Shown: positions 45,484-60,308 of the stretch, piece after piece
Numbering within the stretch: position 1 is the stretch's first letter
Layout of the letters: every line of letters starts with the position of its first letter
NCBI GenBank assembly: GCA_002197995.1
Contig: NGZR01000002.1
Coordinates: forward strand, 6,634,001 to 6,698,000
From: Gaeumannomyces sp. JS-464
Taxonomy: Eukaryota; Ascomycota; Sordariomycetes; Magnaporthales; Magnaporthaceae
Reading direction: 5' to 3'
Length of the DNA: 64,000 bases
Position numbers and translations under genes: made by a program
The notes under the pieces: model-generated
The model's input: the letters and a program-made list of their open reading frames with translations, nothing else
What the model was told of the DNA's origin: nothing
The model's database searches: none

Positions 45484-48400
45484 ATGCCGACTAATTACGA
45501 AAAACACCCCTTCCTCCTCGGAGTCGACGATGTTGCCAATGCGCTCGGCACCAATGTCGACTCCGGCCTGACGACCGCCCAGGTCCAGAAGCTCCAGCAG
45601 GAGTTTCCTCCTAACGAGCTGGACGCGGGCGGCGCCATCCCGTGGTACAGCATCTTTTTGAAGCAGCTGTTCAATGCCATGGTCCTGGTATGTGAAGCTA
45701 CGCTACCATACCGTACATCTTTACTCTGCCGCGTTATGCAGGTTTAGGAGGGCGATCGACTGACCAGACTTCCTCTAGGTCCTGTTCTTTGCCATGGCCC
45801 TGTCTTTTGGCATCAATGACTGGATTGAGGGTGGCGTTTTGGCCGCTGTCATTGTTCTCAATGTCTCGATTGGTTTCGTCCAGGAGTACCGCGCCGAGAA
45901 GAAGATGGACGCCCTGCGCGCCCTCTCCTCCCTAGTGCCACCGTTCTCCGTGATGGAAAAACTCAGGTTATTCCCAAGTACGTGTTTCTCAACAAGGGTG
46001 TTCGCGACGATGGCTTCATACGAGAGCAGCTGCTAACGGAGAGCGTCACAGTGCCGAGGTCGTCCCCGGCGACATTGTCATCCTGAAAATGGGTGATACC
46101 GTTCCCGCGGATCTCCGTCTCTTCGAGGTCATGAACCTTTCGTGCGACGAGCAGTCTCTCACCGGCGAGTCTATGCCCGTGGACAAGATCATAGAGAACA
46201 ACATCAAGGTGCCCGGATCGGACAAGGATGCCACCACTGAAGGCGAGGTCGGCATTGGCGACCGTGTCAACATTGCCTACGCCACCACCATCGTCCGGAA
46301 GGGTAGAGGCCGTGGTATCGTCATTGAGACGGGCATGCAGACCGAGGTCGGCAAGATCGCTGCTTCGACCAAGAAGAAGCCCAAGGCCGGCCGCTCTATG
46401 AACTGGAGGAAGTACGGCAAGCGCCAGCCCCTCATCGGAGCCCTGAGGCGCACCTACGACTTCCTCGGCAAGTTCCTGGGCCTCACCGAGGGAACGCCGC
46501 TCCAGAGGAAGCTGGCTGCCCTTGCCTACATCCTGTTCGGCTGCGCTCTGATCCTCGCTATCATCGTGTTCGGCGTGAACCGCTTCCATGTCCCCCACGA
46601 CGTTCTTATTTACGCCATCTCCACTGGTATCGCTATCATCCCGGAGTCCCTGGTTGCTGTGCTCACCATCACTATGGTGCAGGCCACTCGTGTGATGCGC
46701 AAGGCCAACGTTGTCGTCCGTGATCTTTCGGCCCTCGAGGCTCTGGGAGGTGTCACCAACATTTGCTCCGACAAGACCGGCACTCTGACCCAGGGTGCCA
46801 TGATTGTCAAGAAGGTCTGGCTTCCGGCTTCCAAGATCTACACCGTCCGCGACTCCATGGACCCCAGCGATCCTACCGTCGGATCCGTCACATACTCGGA
46901 GAACGCCCCCGACGTGGAGGAGCCCAAGCGCGATTACGATGCCGAGCGCAGTGCCGGTGCCCTCAAGTTTGATGTCCCCGATGAGAAGCTGAACCCGGCC
47001 GAGAAGCCCAAGAAGACCAACGAGCCCGCGGCTGAGCTCAACGACGAGCTGCGCATGTTCCTGCTGTCTACCGCCCTTTGCAACCTGGCCACCGTCCGCA
47101 AGGACGCCGAGAAGGACAAGTGGATGACCACTGGAGAGCCCACCGAGATTGCCCTGCAGATTTTTGCCTGGCGCTTCGAGCGCGGAAAGAAGTCCCTCGA
47201 GGCCAAGGGCTGGAAGCAGATTTCCGAGTTCCCCTTCGACAGCACCATCAAGCGCATGAGCGTGGTCTACAACCCCCCGAGGGCAACGACCTTGGCCTCC
47301 CCACCGACAACAGCCTGATCTTCACCAAGGGCGCCGTCGAGCGCATCATCGACCTCTGCACCCACATGGGCCAGGGCGAGGCGCGCGAGAGATGACGGAC
47401 GAGGCCAAGGAGCGCATCCTAAAGCAGATGGACGACTTCGCCTCGCAGGGCCAGCGCGTGCTCGCCATCGCGTACCGCGCCTGGGACGGCAAGTTCACGC
47501 AGCCGGCCAAGGCCGCCGAGGCCGCGGACCCGACCAAGAGCGACGACGCGATCCGGAGCAGCGTCGAGTCGGGCCTGACCCTCCTCGGCCTGGCCGGCAT
47601 CTACGACCCCCCGCGCAAGGAGACCACGCCCGCTATCCGCGAGTGCTCCAGCGCCGGCATCCGCGTCCACATGCTTACTGGTGACCACCCCGCCACTGCC
47701 GCCGCCATCGCCAAGGAGGTCGGCATCCTGCCCTTCAACATGTCGGTCCTGCCCGCCCACATCGCCGAGACGTGCGTTCAGAAGGCGACCGACTTCGACA
47801 AGCTCACGGACGAGGAGATCGACGCCATGGAGGAGCTGCCGCTGGTCATCGCCCGCTGCGCGCCCGACACCAAGACCCGCATGATCGAGGCCCTCCGCCG
47901 CCGCAGCGCCTTCATGGCCATGACGGGCGACGGTGTCAACGACGCCCCCTCTCTGAGCAACGCCGACGTCGGCATCGCCATGGGCTCCGGGTCCGACGTG
48001 GCCAAGTCGGCCTCCAAGATCGTGCTCACCGACGACAAGTTCAACTCGATCGTCGCCGCCATCCGCGAGGGCCGCCGCATGTTTGACAACATCCAGAAAT
48101 TCGTGCTGCACCTGCTCACCTCCAACGTCGGCGAGGTCATCCTGCTGATCGCCGGCCTCGGCTTCCAGGACGGCTCCGGCACGTCCGTGTTCCCCATCAG
48201 CCCGCTGCAGATCCTGTGGATCAACATGCTCACGTCGTCGTTCCCAGCCTTTGGCCTGGGGCGCGAGAAGGCGTCGAGCGAGATCATGCGCAAGCCGCCC
48301 CACTCGACCAAGCGCGGCGTCTTCACTAACCAGATCATCGTCGACATGCTCGTATACGGCTTCATCATGGGCGTCTGCACCCTCATGACGTTTGTGGTAA

Positions 48401-48978
48401 TCGTGTACGGCGTCCACAACGGCGAGCTCGGCGACAACTGCAACACGACGTACACGGACCAGTGCGACGTCGTCTTCCGCGCGCGCGCCGCCGTCTTCGC
48501 CGAGCTGACCTGGCTCATCCTCTTCTCGGCCTGGGAGTTCAAGTCGCTGCGCCGGTCCATGTTCCGGCTGAACCCGGACTCGACGAGCAGGTTCCCCTTC
48601 TTCAAGGACGTGTACGAGAACCAGTTCCTGTTCTGGTCCGTCATCCTGGCCTTCATCTCCGTGTTTGGCGCCATCCACATCCCCGTCGTCAACCAGAACG
48701 TGTTCCGCCACAAGGCCATCACGTGGGAGTACGGCCTGGCCTTTGGCGGCCTGTTCGTCTTCATCGTCGGCGTCGAGGCCTGGAAGTTCGTCAAGCGCAA
48801 GTTCAAGCTGCTCGACGACCACGCCGTCGTGCGCGGGCCCTTCTCGCAGGGCAGCGAGGACCCCGAGGGCCGGTCCTTCGTCAAGACCATGTCCTTCTCC
48901 AGCTTCAAGAGCTGGAGCAGGTCGAGCCTGCGCAGCAGGAGCCGGACCCGGACGCAGGAGAAGAACCGCGACAACTAA
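45484..48978 (+). CDS. ENA1: ENA-type Na+/K+-exporting P-type ATPase (type IID)
   Basis: Plasma-membrane pump that exports Na+, Li+ or K+ and confers salt and alkaline tolerance. Exons 45484-45687, 45779-45977 and 46052-48978. N-terminal cation-ATPase domain (HPFLLGVDDVANALGTN), then EYRAEKKMDALRALSS, actuator domain with LTGESMPVDK, phosphorylation motif CSDKTGTLTQGAMIVKKVW, nucleotide domain with FDSTIKRMSVVYNPP, hinge TGDGVNDAPSLSNADVG, and the C-terminal spans (LQILWINMLTSSFPAFGLG). Three single-base losses: near 45936 (should read SSPSATVLRDGK), in the C run near 47276-47281, and near 47393. Adding them gives 1110 residues with every exon in phase. Uncorrected, the gene would be split into three false genes. 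A 538-residue antisense frame is a GC-codon shadow. Confidence 0.93.
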
Positions 48979-50955
<1,977 letters not shown>

Positions 50956-51436
50956 GGCGAGACGAAAGGGGAACGGAACAGGCTGTGGCTGAGGGCGACG
51001 GAGATGCTGGCGCATTTGCTCGGTCCGGTCGGGCACTAGGGTGGTGTGGTCAAGGGAACGGTTTCTCGATAATACCCAAGCTAATTCTATCTCTTTGTTT
51101 GTGAAGGGCAGCGACTTGCATGTGCAACTTGCGTGTTGCCCATATTCTCCTGTCTGTGCCATCATGTCCATGACATTACATGTTTGAGAGTGACTTCAAT
51201 GTTGGCTGAGGTAATTCGCCACGTGTTGATAAGATTGCCCATATGCGCCATAGGTTCATTGCACAGGGCTGACCCGCTGAAGAGGGACCTGTCGGCAGCT
51301 CGGCCCCACTGGAGCAGCATAGGCAGGAGGGGGCAGGGGCAGACCAAGGTTTGAATGGAAGCGACTCAAACGGCGAGGTGCGTCTGTCGCTTTATAGAAA
51401 CCGTTATGGCATGTTGAGTCCTGGCCTCAATACAAC
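50956..51436. other. Intergenic DPM1 / CSN8-like
   Basis: A 480-bp space between two co-oriented genes; no element recognised. Confidence 0.35.
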
Positions 51437-52532
51437 ATGCCCTCCGGTCGCGGCCCATCATCGGCATGGGGTCGCCTGAAGCCCGTCGAGCTCGACCCCC
51501 TGGAGGCTATGGGGTTGCCGTCCAAGGGGGAAACTAGGTAAAGCTTACCAGCATCCTTGCTTCATCGCCGCGCCCCGACTGAACCGCTATGCCTGCAGGC
51601 TGCTCGACTTCAAGACGCAGAACCAGTACTACACTGAGATCGTCAAGAGGTACCTCGCCTTTTGCTCCGATGCCGGGGGCCGGGACTCGCTGCTTGCCCA
51701 GTTTGCCGCCCTCAGCGTCGGGCCCTCAACTCCAGGGACAGCGGCTCCGGCGACGGGCAGCAGCAGCGGCGGCGATGGTGGCAGCATCTACAGCCTGCCC
51801 CAGCCCACCAAGGCCACGATAGCCGCCGCCACCGCTGATTCTAGCACCGGCGGCGGGGCCAAGTCCAAGGACCTGACCGTCATCATGATGGCGCTCCGCA
51901 AGCTGCGCGAGGCCATCGTGGCCTCGAAGCGCGCTGACGACTTTGCGGTGCAGACCTACCTGTTCTGCATCCGCCTTGCCGTCTTGGTCAAGCAGCCCGA
52001 GTCATACCACCCTGCCATCCAGCACCTGCTGCGGCGCATTAACAACCGCCCCCAGCAGCAGCAACAACCGCCGCAACAACAGCTCTGCCCCACATCCCCC
52101 GACCACCACCACCACCGCCACCAGCAGCCGCTCACGACGGTCGAGCTGCAGGAGGTGGCCGGCTACCTGGTCCTGGACGCGGCGTGCCGGCGGGGCGACC
52201 TGGCCGAGGCGCACGCGTCGCGCCTGCGCTACGGCCTGCGGGACGGCCGCGTCGACGCCGTGCTCGCGGCGCTCGCGCACGACAACTACGCCGCCTTCTG
52301 GCGCCTCCGCGGCCAGGTCGACGGCCACAAGGCCCGCCTCATGGAGTTTGCCGAGCCGGCCATGCGCCGCCACGCCCTGCTCTGCCTCGGCAGGTCCTAC
52401 CTCTCGGTCGACTGCTCGTTCCTCGAGCGCTGCGCGGGGGGCAGGGGCTGGGCGGACCTGCAGAAGCATGACGCTGTTGGGTGGGAGAGGGACGGGCAGC
52501 GGGTTGTGATTCGGAGGATCAAGGCCAAGTGA
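51437..52532 (+). CDS. CSN8/PSD8/eIF3k-like PCI-family protein
   Basis: Exons 51437-51537 and 51599-52532, 344 residues, phase closed. N-terminus SAWGRLKPVELDPLEAMGLP, then LLDFKTQNQYYTEIVKRYLA, a Ser/Gly/Ala linker, and a helical region beginning DLTVIMMALRKLREAIVASK with YLFCIRLAVLVKQPESYHPA. A Gln/His-rich insert (QQQQQPPQQQ, HHHHRHQQ) is followed by TVELQEVAGYLVLDAACRRG, DNYAAFWRLRGQVDG and a C-terminal winged-helix-like strand VVIRRIKAK. This order fits the CSN8_PSD8_EIF3K fold found in COP9, proteasome-lid and eIF3 subunits. I cannot say which complex; a stand-alone fungal paralogue is quite possible. Confidence 0.65.
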
Positions 52533-52954
52533 ATTTTTTTTCTTTATTGTTCGCACCAGCGATGCTAAGCTAAGCGGTTGCTGTTTCAAGTCGTTTCCCG
52601 GTGGGTAGGGAAGTTGTTCAAAGGACTGGTCGGTCTCAAATCGTCGTTGCTTTTCCCCCCTTTTTTTCCTATCATTTTTACTCTGCGCGAATGGATATAT
52701 AGATACCCTTTCAACATGATACTCTCACTGACATCCGAATTATATTACATGACTGCTCGGGTGCCTATTGACGACACCCAAACCGGCAAAATCATACAGC
52801 AGAACCACCCTTCGCATTTCAGTCAATTTTCGTAAGCCATAGCCATTTACATTCACCCATTAACCAATTTCCAAGACATCCTTAGCGCCAGGAAAGGGCT
52901 CGCGAGAATGAAAGATTTGCCATGCGCCGACAGACGCCACAACTCCAAAGCACC
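52533..52954. terminator. Convergent 3' region
   Basis: 422 bp between converging stop codons, T-rich on the plus strand just after 52532; presumably both 3' UTRs. Confidence 0.4.
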
Positions 52955-54307
52955 TCAAGCACCCGCGTGGACGATCTGGTTGCCGGAGCACACAGTCCCG
53001 GCCGCCACAGGCTGAGGGACGGCACTGCCGTTGTTGCAGAGGCCAAAGTGCGTGCTGTCTACGCATATCATCACGTCTCCCGCCTTGCAGGCCACCGAGC
53101 CCGGAGGAGCCGGCGTCCCGGAGCCACCACCGGCGCCGGGCGCGGAGCTAGGGACGGAAGTGCCCGGCACCGTGACAAATACCGTCCCGACGACGACGGT
53201 GGACGTGATGGTAGTCGCCATGCCGTCGCCGCCGCCGCCCGCTGGCTTGGTGGTGGAGGTGACCAGCGTCGTGGGGCGCCGGGGTTTGTGGTGTAGAAGC
53301 CGCCTGGCGGTGTGCTGGTCGAGCTACCCCCGTACGGGGGCATGGAGCTGGAGCTGTTGCCATTTCCGGGACCCCCGCCGCCTGGGGCGCCCGCGGCGCC
53401 GCCGTGGTTGAGCTGCGTGATGTCGTTCTCGAACTTGGGCTTCAGGGCCTTGGGCGCCTCGCAGGTCCCCGAGGACGCCGCGACGGCGTCTTGGATGACC
53501 ATTCCCGTCTTCCCCGGGTTCGGGAAGCCGAGGATGCCCTCCTTTGTCTCGCACGTGCTCAGCGGGTCGCCGGCGATGTTGGCTATGAAGATTGGAGGGA
53601 GGGTGTCGGGTACTTCTTGCCGGTTGCTGCATCTGCGCCGCCAGAGATGGTGACGGGAGCCATGTTCATGTACATTTCGCGGTTCTGTTTTGCGGGGCGG
53701 TTTCCACAAGTGTTAGCCTCTACGCTTTTTCTCGCACTATGGGGACGGGGACACACTTACGCCTATTTTGTTGAACCAAGTCCAGGCAAACGATGCGCGG
53801 CCATTGGGGAGCTCCTTGGGGAGCGGGATCTTGAAGGTCTTGCTGCACTCCTTGTCGGCGAAGTTTATGCAAACCTTGGCCTCGATGCGGCCGTCGCCAT
53901 CCTTGCCCGTGTGGTGCTCGAGGTTGCCCACGGCCTCGCCGGGGCACCCTCCGATGACAGACGCGAGGACCCTCCAGGCCTTGGGGTCCTTGAGGGTCGC
54001 CGGGTCAACCGAATCGTCGTGGTAGGCGATGGCGAACTGGCACGAACCGCCGCCGTGGACGGCGGCTCCCGTGAAGGAGACCTCGGCGGGGTCCCCGCCG
54101 TGTAGTTGGTCACCTCGACGACCTTGTTCAGCCCCTGGCCGGGGAAGGGGTACTCGGCGGCCCCGAGCGGGTTGACCTGGATCAGGGGCTTCGTGCCGCG
54201 GTAGTTGTAGGGCACAGGCTTTCGATTATCATGTGCGCCGAGGCGCCGCTGACCGCACAGGCAGCTAGCAGGGCGAGGAGTGTGTTCTTTGTCGATAGGG
54301 GAGGCAT
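52955..54307 (-). CDS. Secreted LPMO-like protein with C-terminal Cys-rich module
   Basis: Exon 1 53761-54307, exon 2 52955-53684. Signal peptide (STKNTLLALLAACAVSGASA) would be cut just before HMIIESPVPYNYRG, leaving histidine as residue 1 as in copper lytic polysaccharide monooxygenases. Core motifs: GGGSCQFAIAYHDD, ASVIGGCPGEAVGN, RASFAWTWFNKIG joined by an intron to NREMYMNMAPVTISGG, LPPIFIANIAGD and FPNPGKTGMVIQDA. A Ser/Gly/Pro/Thr linker leads to a C-terminal module (GDVMICVDSTHFGLCNNGSA, then PVAAGTVCSGNQIV) like those thought to bind chitin. The second copper histidine candidate is AAVHGGGS. Four missing bases (near 54219, 54095, 53615, 53277) must be restored; then 426 residues close exactly. 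The exact AA family is uncertain (AA11-like is my best guess). Confidence 0.7.
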
Positions 54308-55398
54308 GGTGGAGGGGGTAGATCTGAGATTAGATATTAAGACGTGTCCCGGTGAGGTGGGTTCTGGTTTTTTCCCCCAAGAGGACCGAGAAATGGGCGT
54401 CGATGGGTTTCGGCGTGTTTTCCTGTAAATATTTAATCTGCCCGGCAGATATAGGAAGGAATGAGTGAGTCTGGGGGAAGAACAATGGAGTCAAGGCGAC
54501 TGCCGTGACTGGACGCCAGTGTTACTTATAATATCCAGGTGAACAAACCCTGCCCGCCTCGAGGAAATTGGAGTTTTGGACAAAGCGTCGACAACAAATG
54601 GCAGTGAGGGCATTCATTGTGTGATATTCTATAACATCAATCTGTACTCTACGGGTTGTAGTGTGCGTGTGTGAGACGAAGGCACGCCAGCGAAGGACGC
54701 TCCTTCTTTGTGATCGGAAAAGGGGCATGGTCACGGAGTGTCATGGTAGAAGAACAGTAAATTCACCAAGAGTCCAAGGGTGGCTGCCCATCAGAGGCAT
54801 CTGGTAGGGTTGATGGGCGATTGCTTGGTGGTTGAAGTTGACGTTGCGATCAATCATGGTCTCGCCTATGGAGGATCAATTCAGGGGTAAGAGGCGGGTC
54901 AGCGTCTTGAGCTATGGCGGCAGGAATTCTCTCGAAGTAAACGACTATTATTCACCAAAATATATCCAGAGCAGGAGAAGAACTGAAACCTGCCTATCAG
55001 TCATGGTTCTTTTCCATGCCGTGAACTAGGACGCTTGTTCTCGGAAACATTACTTGCTTCTGAACACACTCTCGCGTCTGTCTGACTGGGCGCTGTGCGT
55101 TCTTGGTTGACAACTGGACGATTGTGAACCATGAGCATTTTGATGAGCCGACGGGCTGACAGCGCGGTAAAACTCAGGTGACGACTACGCTGAATTCGCT
55201 GGACTCAAACCGCTGCACGGGCGCCTGAATCGTGCCGCCAGGCGTCAATCGCACGATTCTTTCATTTCAATTCTTCGGCCCTCAATCGCTCCTGCCTGTT
55301 GAAACCCGCCCGGAGATGAGAGCATTGGGGGAGGAAGAGAAAAATCAGTCAATACTCCCGATATTCAATAATCTCGAGCTCATCCCGAACAACTCACA
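54308..55398. other. Divergent intergenic region
   Basis: 1.1 kb between the secreted LPMO-like gene and the WD40 gene. Moderately AT-rich; short frames only. Confidence 0.4.
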
Positions 55399-57998
55399 AT
55401 GCAGACGCGCCGCTCAACGAGACGAAAATCTTCAAGCTTCAAGCCCATCAATTACGGCTTGTCCGACGACGAGCAAGTACAGGCAACTGCATCATCCAGT
55501 CGCGCGCGAGGTCGGAGGAAGTCGCAGGACGATCGCGACGAAGACTTTGACGCGCCCGGCGAGGATGAAGCCGCTGCCGACCCAGAGGATGACCTGACCT
55601 CAAATGCGTCTGCCAGCCATGCGGAGCTCGACGAGCCCGAGGACGACAGCGATGGGGCCGAGTTCCGGGCCCCGGTTCGCGCATCCAGAGGCGGCGCAGC
55701 AACGGTTCGGGGAAGGACCAGGGCCAGCGGACGCGGCGGCCGGGCGGCAGCCGGAGGAGCAAGTCGGAGATCCAGCCTGCCGCTGCGACGGCAGCAAAAT
55801 GAAGCCGCCGCACAGCCCGAGCCCGAGCCCGCCCCAGTCGCCCCCCTCGAGCGGAAGCCGCGGGGCGAGTGGAAGGGCCTGACCAAGAAGCGCCGCAAGC
55901 CATGTACCGGACCAGCGCCCGCGGGCTACCCGCGGCCAAGCGCAAGGGCCTGCCCGAGACGGACGGCGAGGTGTGGCGCTACTCGGCCGACAACGTCAAC
56001 AAGAGCCTGCGCGTCTACGCCGGCACCCTGCAGCGCCACGACCGCTTCGGCCTGCTGCTGGCCACCATGTTCGGCCCGGACCCGCGCGTCGTCGCCGTCG
56101 CCGACGAGCTGCGCAACCACTTTGCGAACTTTGTCCTGCCCAACCGCGGCCGCCTGCCCGGCCCGGACCACGTCCTGCGCAGCCAGTGGCTGCCGCCCGC
56201 CTTCGAGGCTGACCAGCAGCGCGTCTTTGCCGACTGGTATAGGAGGGTCCTGGATGATCCGGCTGCGAGGCAAAAGGCCGGCCCGGCGCCCGCCAAGCGG
56301 AGGAAGAAGATGCTGCCGCGGTCTCCGGACGGTGACCTCATCACGTTCCTTGGGCCGCACGATAACCAAAGGCAAGAGGTAATCCCCCAAGGAGAGGCGA
56401 TATCGCTCTCCGAGACCTGGGAGTCAGCCGATGAGAAGTCCTCTGACGCGCAACAGCCCGCTGGTTGGCTTGTTGATATCGGAGGTATTCCCCTGGCTAT
56501 TGGCTGGGCGCCGCGGCGCGAAGCCGACGCGGACCAGATCCTTGCCCTCGCCGTGGTACCGTTTGCGGACCATGCTTTCTACTGGTCCGAGAAGGACCTT
56601 CCCAAGGACAGCATGACATCCGGTAGTGTCCAGTTGTGGAGCTTCGAGTCCGAGCTGGACGGGAAACGTATTCGCAGACCCTCCAGGAAGCCCCCACGGA
56701 GGGTGTCAGCACTCTGCTTCAATTGGGGCCGGCCAACACGTATGGAGTGGTGTCCGGTCCCTGCAAGTGCCGACTTCGAGGGTGTTCTGGGGCTCATGGC
56801 CGTTTTTGCGACGGCAAGGTTCATGTTGTCGAGGCCAGAGAGCCAGCCAAGGATGGCGAGACGGAGCTTGGTAAGCTTTATTCTACCAGCCTGGCTCTTT
56901 GAATGACGCGCCTCTAACATCCTCGGACAGACTTGATCCAGAAGCCAATAGCCACATTTGACCCAGCAGAGGAGGAGCCGGGAATAATAGCCACGTGTTT
57001 CACCTGGATGGACGCCAACCACATCGCAGTCGGCTGCAAGGATGGCACCGTCTCGATATGGTCCGTCTACCCGCAGATGCTGCTCCAGCGGCAGACGGTG
57101 CACCACGTCGAGGTCAATCGAGGTCTGCTCGGGCTACCCGTCATACCCATACCTGGTGGCCTCGGTCGCCCTGGGCGGCTGCCCGACGCTGACAGACTTT
57201 ACGGACCCGGCCATCGAGACGGCGGCGCACACGGCACCCAGCGCCAACCTGCAGCCCAACATGCTCTGTTGGAGCGAGCACTTGCGCGGCTTCGTCTGCC
57301 TCTACGCCAATTCGACGCCTGGTTCCACTACTGTCGCATTCCTGGGTGCGCGCTACCCCTCGCAGCCGCGCACCGTCTTCCAGGGGTTCAGCCAGCCCGT
57401 CAGCCTCGCGACGGGCGTGGGCCACCCGTACACGCTGGTCGGATGCGCCGATGGGTCGCTGTGGTCGTTCAACACGTTTCACAAGGTCTTTTACATGCGC
57501 AATGAGAAGCTCTACAAGATCAAGCTTTTCCACCACGAGTACCGTCGGATCCAGGAGAAGGAGGAGGCAGCACCACCGGCCGAGGGTCCCGCTACCAAGG
57601 AGGACGAGCAGGGACCCAAGATCCGGGGCGCGGTGCGGTTCCTACACGGGTTCAAGCCTGAGGTGAACGATAACCCGCGTAACGACTACTCGCGGACTAT
57701 AATGAAGAAGGCTCGCGAGAAGACTAAGATGAAGGAGGCCAAGCGTACTGCCAAGAGGAACGGGGTCGCAGGAGTCGCCGCGACATCCCAGGGCGGCCCC
57801 GGCTCAGCCGACCTGGTGGAGCGCACCGAGGCGGACGACTACCCGGAAGACCACAACCCGATCAAGGGCATCGTCCTGCACGAGCCCGAGACTCGCATCA
57901 TCACCATCGCTTGGAACCCCAACCTCGACGTCGGCTGGTGGGCCGCCGCGGTGACGGGGTCGGGCTTATTACGCGTCATGGACCTGGGGCTCGAGTGA
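55399..57998 (+). CDS. WD40 protein, probable TFIIIC subunit (Tfc6/Sfc6-like)
   Basis: Exon 1 55399-56870, intron 56871-56930, exon 2 56931-57998. Basic, AT-hook-like N-terminus (MQTRRSTRRKSSSFK; VRGRTRASGRGGR) with acidic tracts. Then KRKGLPETDGEVWRYSADNV, NFVLPNRGRLPGPDHVLRSQ and WD40-type blades: GWLVDIGGIPLAIGWAPR, SGSVQLWSFESELDG, ALCFNWGRPTRMEWCPVP, CFTWMDANHIAVGCKDGTVS and, at the C-terminus, IITIAWNPNLDVGWWAAA. The basic N-terminus plus degenerate propeller fits the TFIIIC tauB WD40 subunit that helps recognise tRNA B-boxes. Frame breaks: missing bases near 55901 and 56816, extra base near 57120; corrected length is 846 residues with exact phase. Another chromatin WD40 protein is the alternative. 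Confidence 0.6.
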
Positions 57999-58208
57999 GC
58001 TGCATTCTGTTGGTAGTGTTGAGTCGGTTCGTAGTCTTCGTTCTATTAATCTGACTTTCTTGTCTGGGTCTCTAGCGGCATCAAATGATAAAGGAATCAA
58101 ATCTAAACAAGTCTAAAAGAGGAGGATGGAACAGGAAAAAGAAAAGAGAAAAAAAGGGAAGGTCGTAGGCTTCATTCCAAGGCTGTCCTTCCATATGGTC
58201 CATGGCGC
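57999..58208. terminator. Convergent 3' region
   Basis: 210 bp between converging stop codons; an A-rich stretch at about 58100-58160 is visible. Presumably overlapping 3' UTRs. Confidence 0.4.
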
Positions 58209-59259
58209 TCAGCACTGGTTTGCCCCCACGCCGTGACGATAGCTGAACGCAATGGTCATGCCGTGCAGATGCGACGCAGCCGCAAGCAGCACAAAGATGT
58301 GAAACAGCTGGTGGGAGCTCCCCCAGATGTCGAAGCGGCCCGGGAACGAGCGTTCGGGCCAGCGCGCCGCGTAGAGGAAGGCGCCAAAGATGTAGAGCGC
58401 CCCCTCGAGCAGCACCCAGCGCAGGCCCATCCTCGCGTCCACGGCGGCGAAGCCCTCGGCCGCCACGACGTGCACGACGGGGACGACGCCCGAGACGCCG
58501 AGCCCCACGAACATGAGGGCGCGCGAGGTCCGCCAGGCCGGGGTCCGGAAGTGGTCGACCCAGGAGACGATCATGCAGCCGAGCCCTAGGGTTGAGATCT
58601 GTCGGCGGATAATGGTCAGCGCATATTCAACTGGAAATGCGGTTTTAGGTCACCCTCATTGTAAGGTGGAAGCTCACCGCGGACATGTATATCCTCATGA
58701 GACCCTGGTCACAGCGGAAGCCGTAGTAGAGGGCGGGCATGTAGCTGCCGACGATGAGGAAGACGATGCCCGTGTAGTCGAGCTTGTTGCCCCACTTGGC
58801 CACGCCGGGCGAGTGGTTGATGACGGCGTGGAAGGTCGCGCTCATGCCGAGGCACAGGAACGCGCCGGCGAAGAAGCAGGCGAACGCCACCACGTCTGCG
58901 CTGTCGGCAACAGCATAGGCCTCGGAGTGCGTGACGACGACGTAGAAGCGCCGCAGCAGCCACAGGCCCGCGCCCGAGAAGAAGGCGGCGCCGAGCAGGT
59001 GCGACCAGATGTTGACCGACTCGTTGTGCAGGTAGGCCAGGCTGGCGGCGCAGGCGCGGTAGCTGTTGCTCGTGCGCCGGTAGCCGCACTGGATGAAGAC
59101 GTTGTCGCGCCGCCACTCCTCGAGCTCGTCCCAGAGGATCAGGAGGGCGTGCTCGACCTTGGCCTCGGCGGCCTTGGCGGCGGCGGCTAGCGTAGAGGAG
59201 CCGGGGTCCGACTGGCTGCGGCGGCGGCGGACGCCGGGTTGGTCCGTGTGGGCGGTCAT
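58209..59259 (-). CDS. PAQR/hemolysin-III family membrane receptor (Izh/ADIPOR-like)
   Basis: Seven-span membrane protein of the adiponectin-receptor/Izh family, in fungi linked to lipid and zinc homeostasis and thought to have ceramidase-like chemistry. Exon 1 58678-59259, exon 2 58209-58598; 323 residues, closing without correction when the acceptor CGACAG at 58599-58600 is used (an earlier acceptor fails phase). Markers: WRRDNVFIQCGYRRTSNSY, LAYLHNESVNIWSHLLGA, the metal-site segment GMSATFHAVINHS, NKLDYTGIVFLIVGSYMPAL, and the C-terminal HxxxH in WGSSHQLFHIFVLLAAASHL. The Ser-His and HxxxH zinc ligands are all present. Confidence 0.92.
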
Positions 59260-60308
59260 GATGGTTGAGGGAGAGGGGTTGGGGGTGGTGTGGTCATGTG
59301 TCGGATCGGGTATCAAAGCACAAAGATCACCCGAACTATGTTTCTTTTTGAAGACTTCATGTCACGGCCGGAATAATTAACCTAGAAAAAATATGCCCTT
59401 TTTCAATAGAACCGCATTGACAGCCTGTTTCACATGGGCTCGCCCCTTTGTTGGGTGCCGAGGTGATTTATACGGGGCCAACACTTTGATCGTTTTCGCT
59501 GAATTCTCAATGCATTCATTCATTCGACCTCTCGCAGTGGTGCAAGCTGCCCAACGACCCTAACCCTCCAGCTACCTATATAGTCGTCCTCGAAAAAAAT
59601 TGCCCCCCAGGTCCGGATTGAGTGCCAGCCCTGAGCTGCCGCCGCTTCAACCTGAGCAGGGTGAGTCACAGGTGATCAGCCCGAGTTAGCACTTGGCATC
59701 GTTTCAGCACTCGGGTAAACTTGCCGCAAAAACGGGACACGCGTCTGCTTCCAGGCTCCAGGCGCTGTCTCATTTTTGCTTGGACCTCCCACATATATCG
59801 CGCCTGGAAGCTTGGGTACAGTATCTCCGAACTACCGGAACTCAACTTACCCGGCCGCTGCTGGGGCGGTACCTCGCCATAAGGACCGGCCACAGCGACT
59901 TCGCCGGGTACCATAGGAGGTTCGAACACGCCGATGCACAACTGCGGTGGTGCGGCCGCTGCGGAGATTTCACTGCCCCAATCGCAGAGCTTCTTCTTCT
60001 CCGCATTCCAAATGCCGGGCCAATTTGCCAACTTCGCGGCCCTCACAGGATGCTTCGACACACAACCGCGGTAAAACGCGCGACTCACCGCCCTATAGGG
60101 GTTCCCACCGAGCCTTCTGCTCCGGTCAAGCCGGCACAAGCGTGCTGTGGGTTGGTCATCCCCTCGCGTGATTCTAAGTGACGAGGCCGCAATTGTATAT
60201 TATCTCCTTGACTCGCTTCGTCTGATAGGTAAATAAATAGCCTAGCTGGACGCGCCGTGATGCCATGAAGACTCCGTCGGCGAAACACAGCTGCACATCC
60301 TCGCCGCC
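59260..60308. other. Divergent intergenic region
   Basis: 1.05 kb between the PAQR gene and the ankyrin gene. Nothing recognised beyond short shadow frames. Confidence 0.4.
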
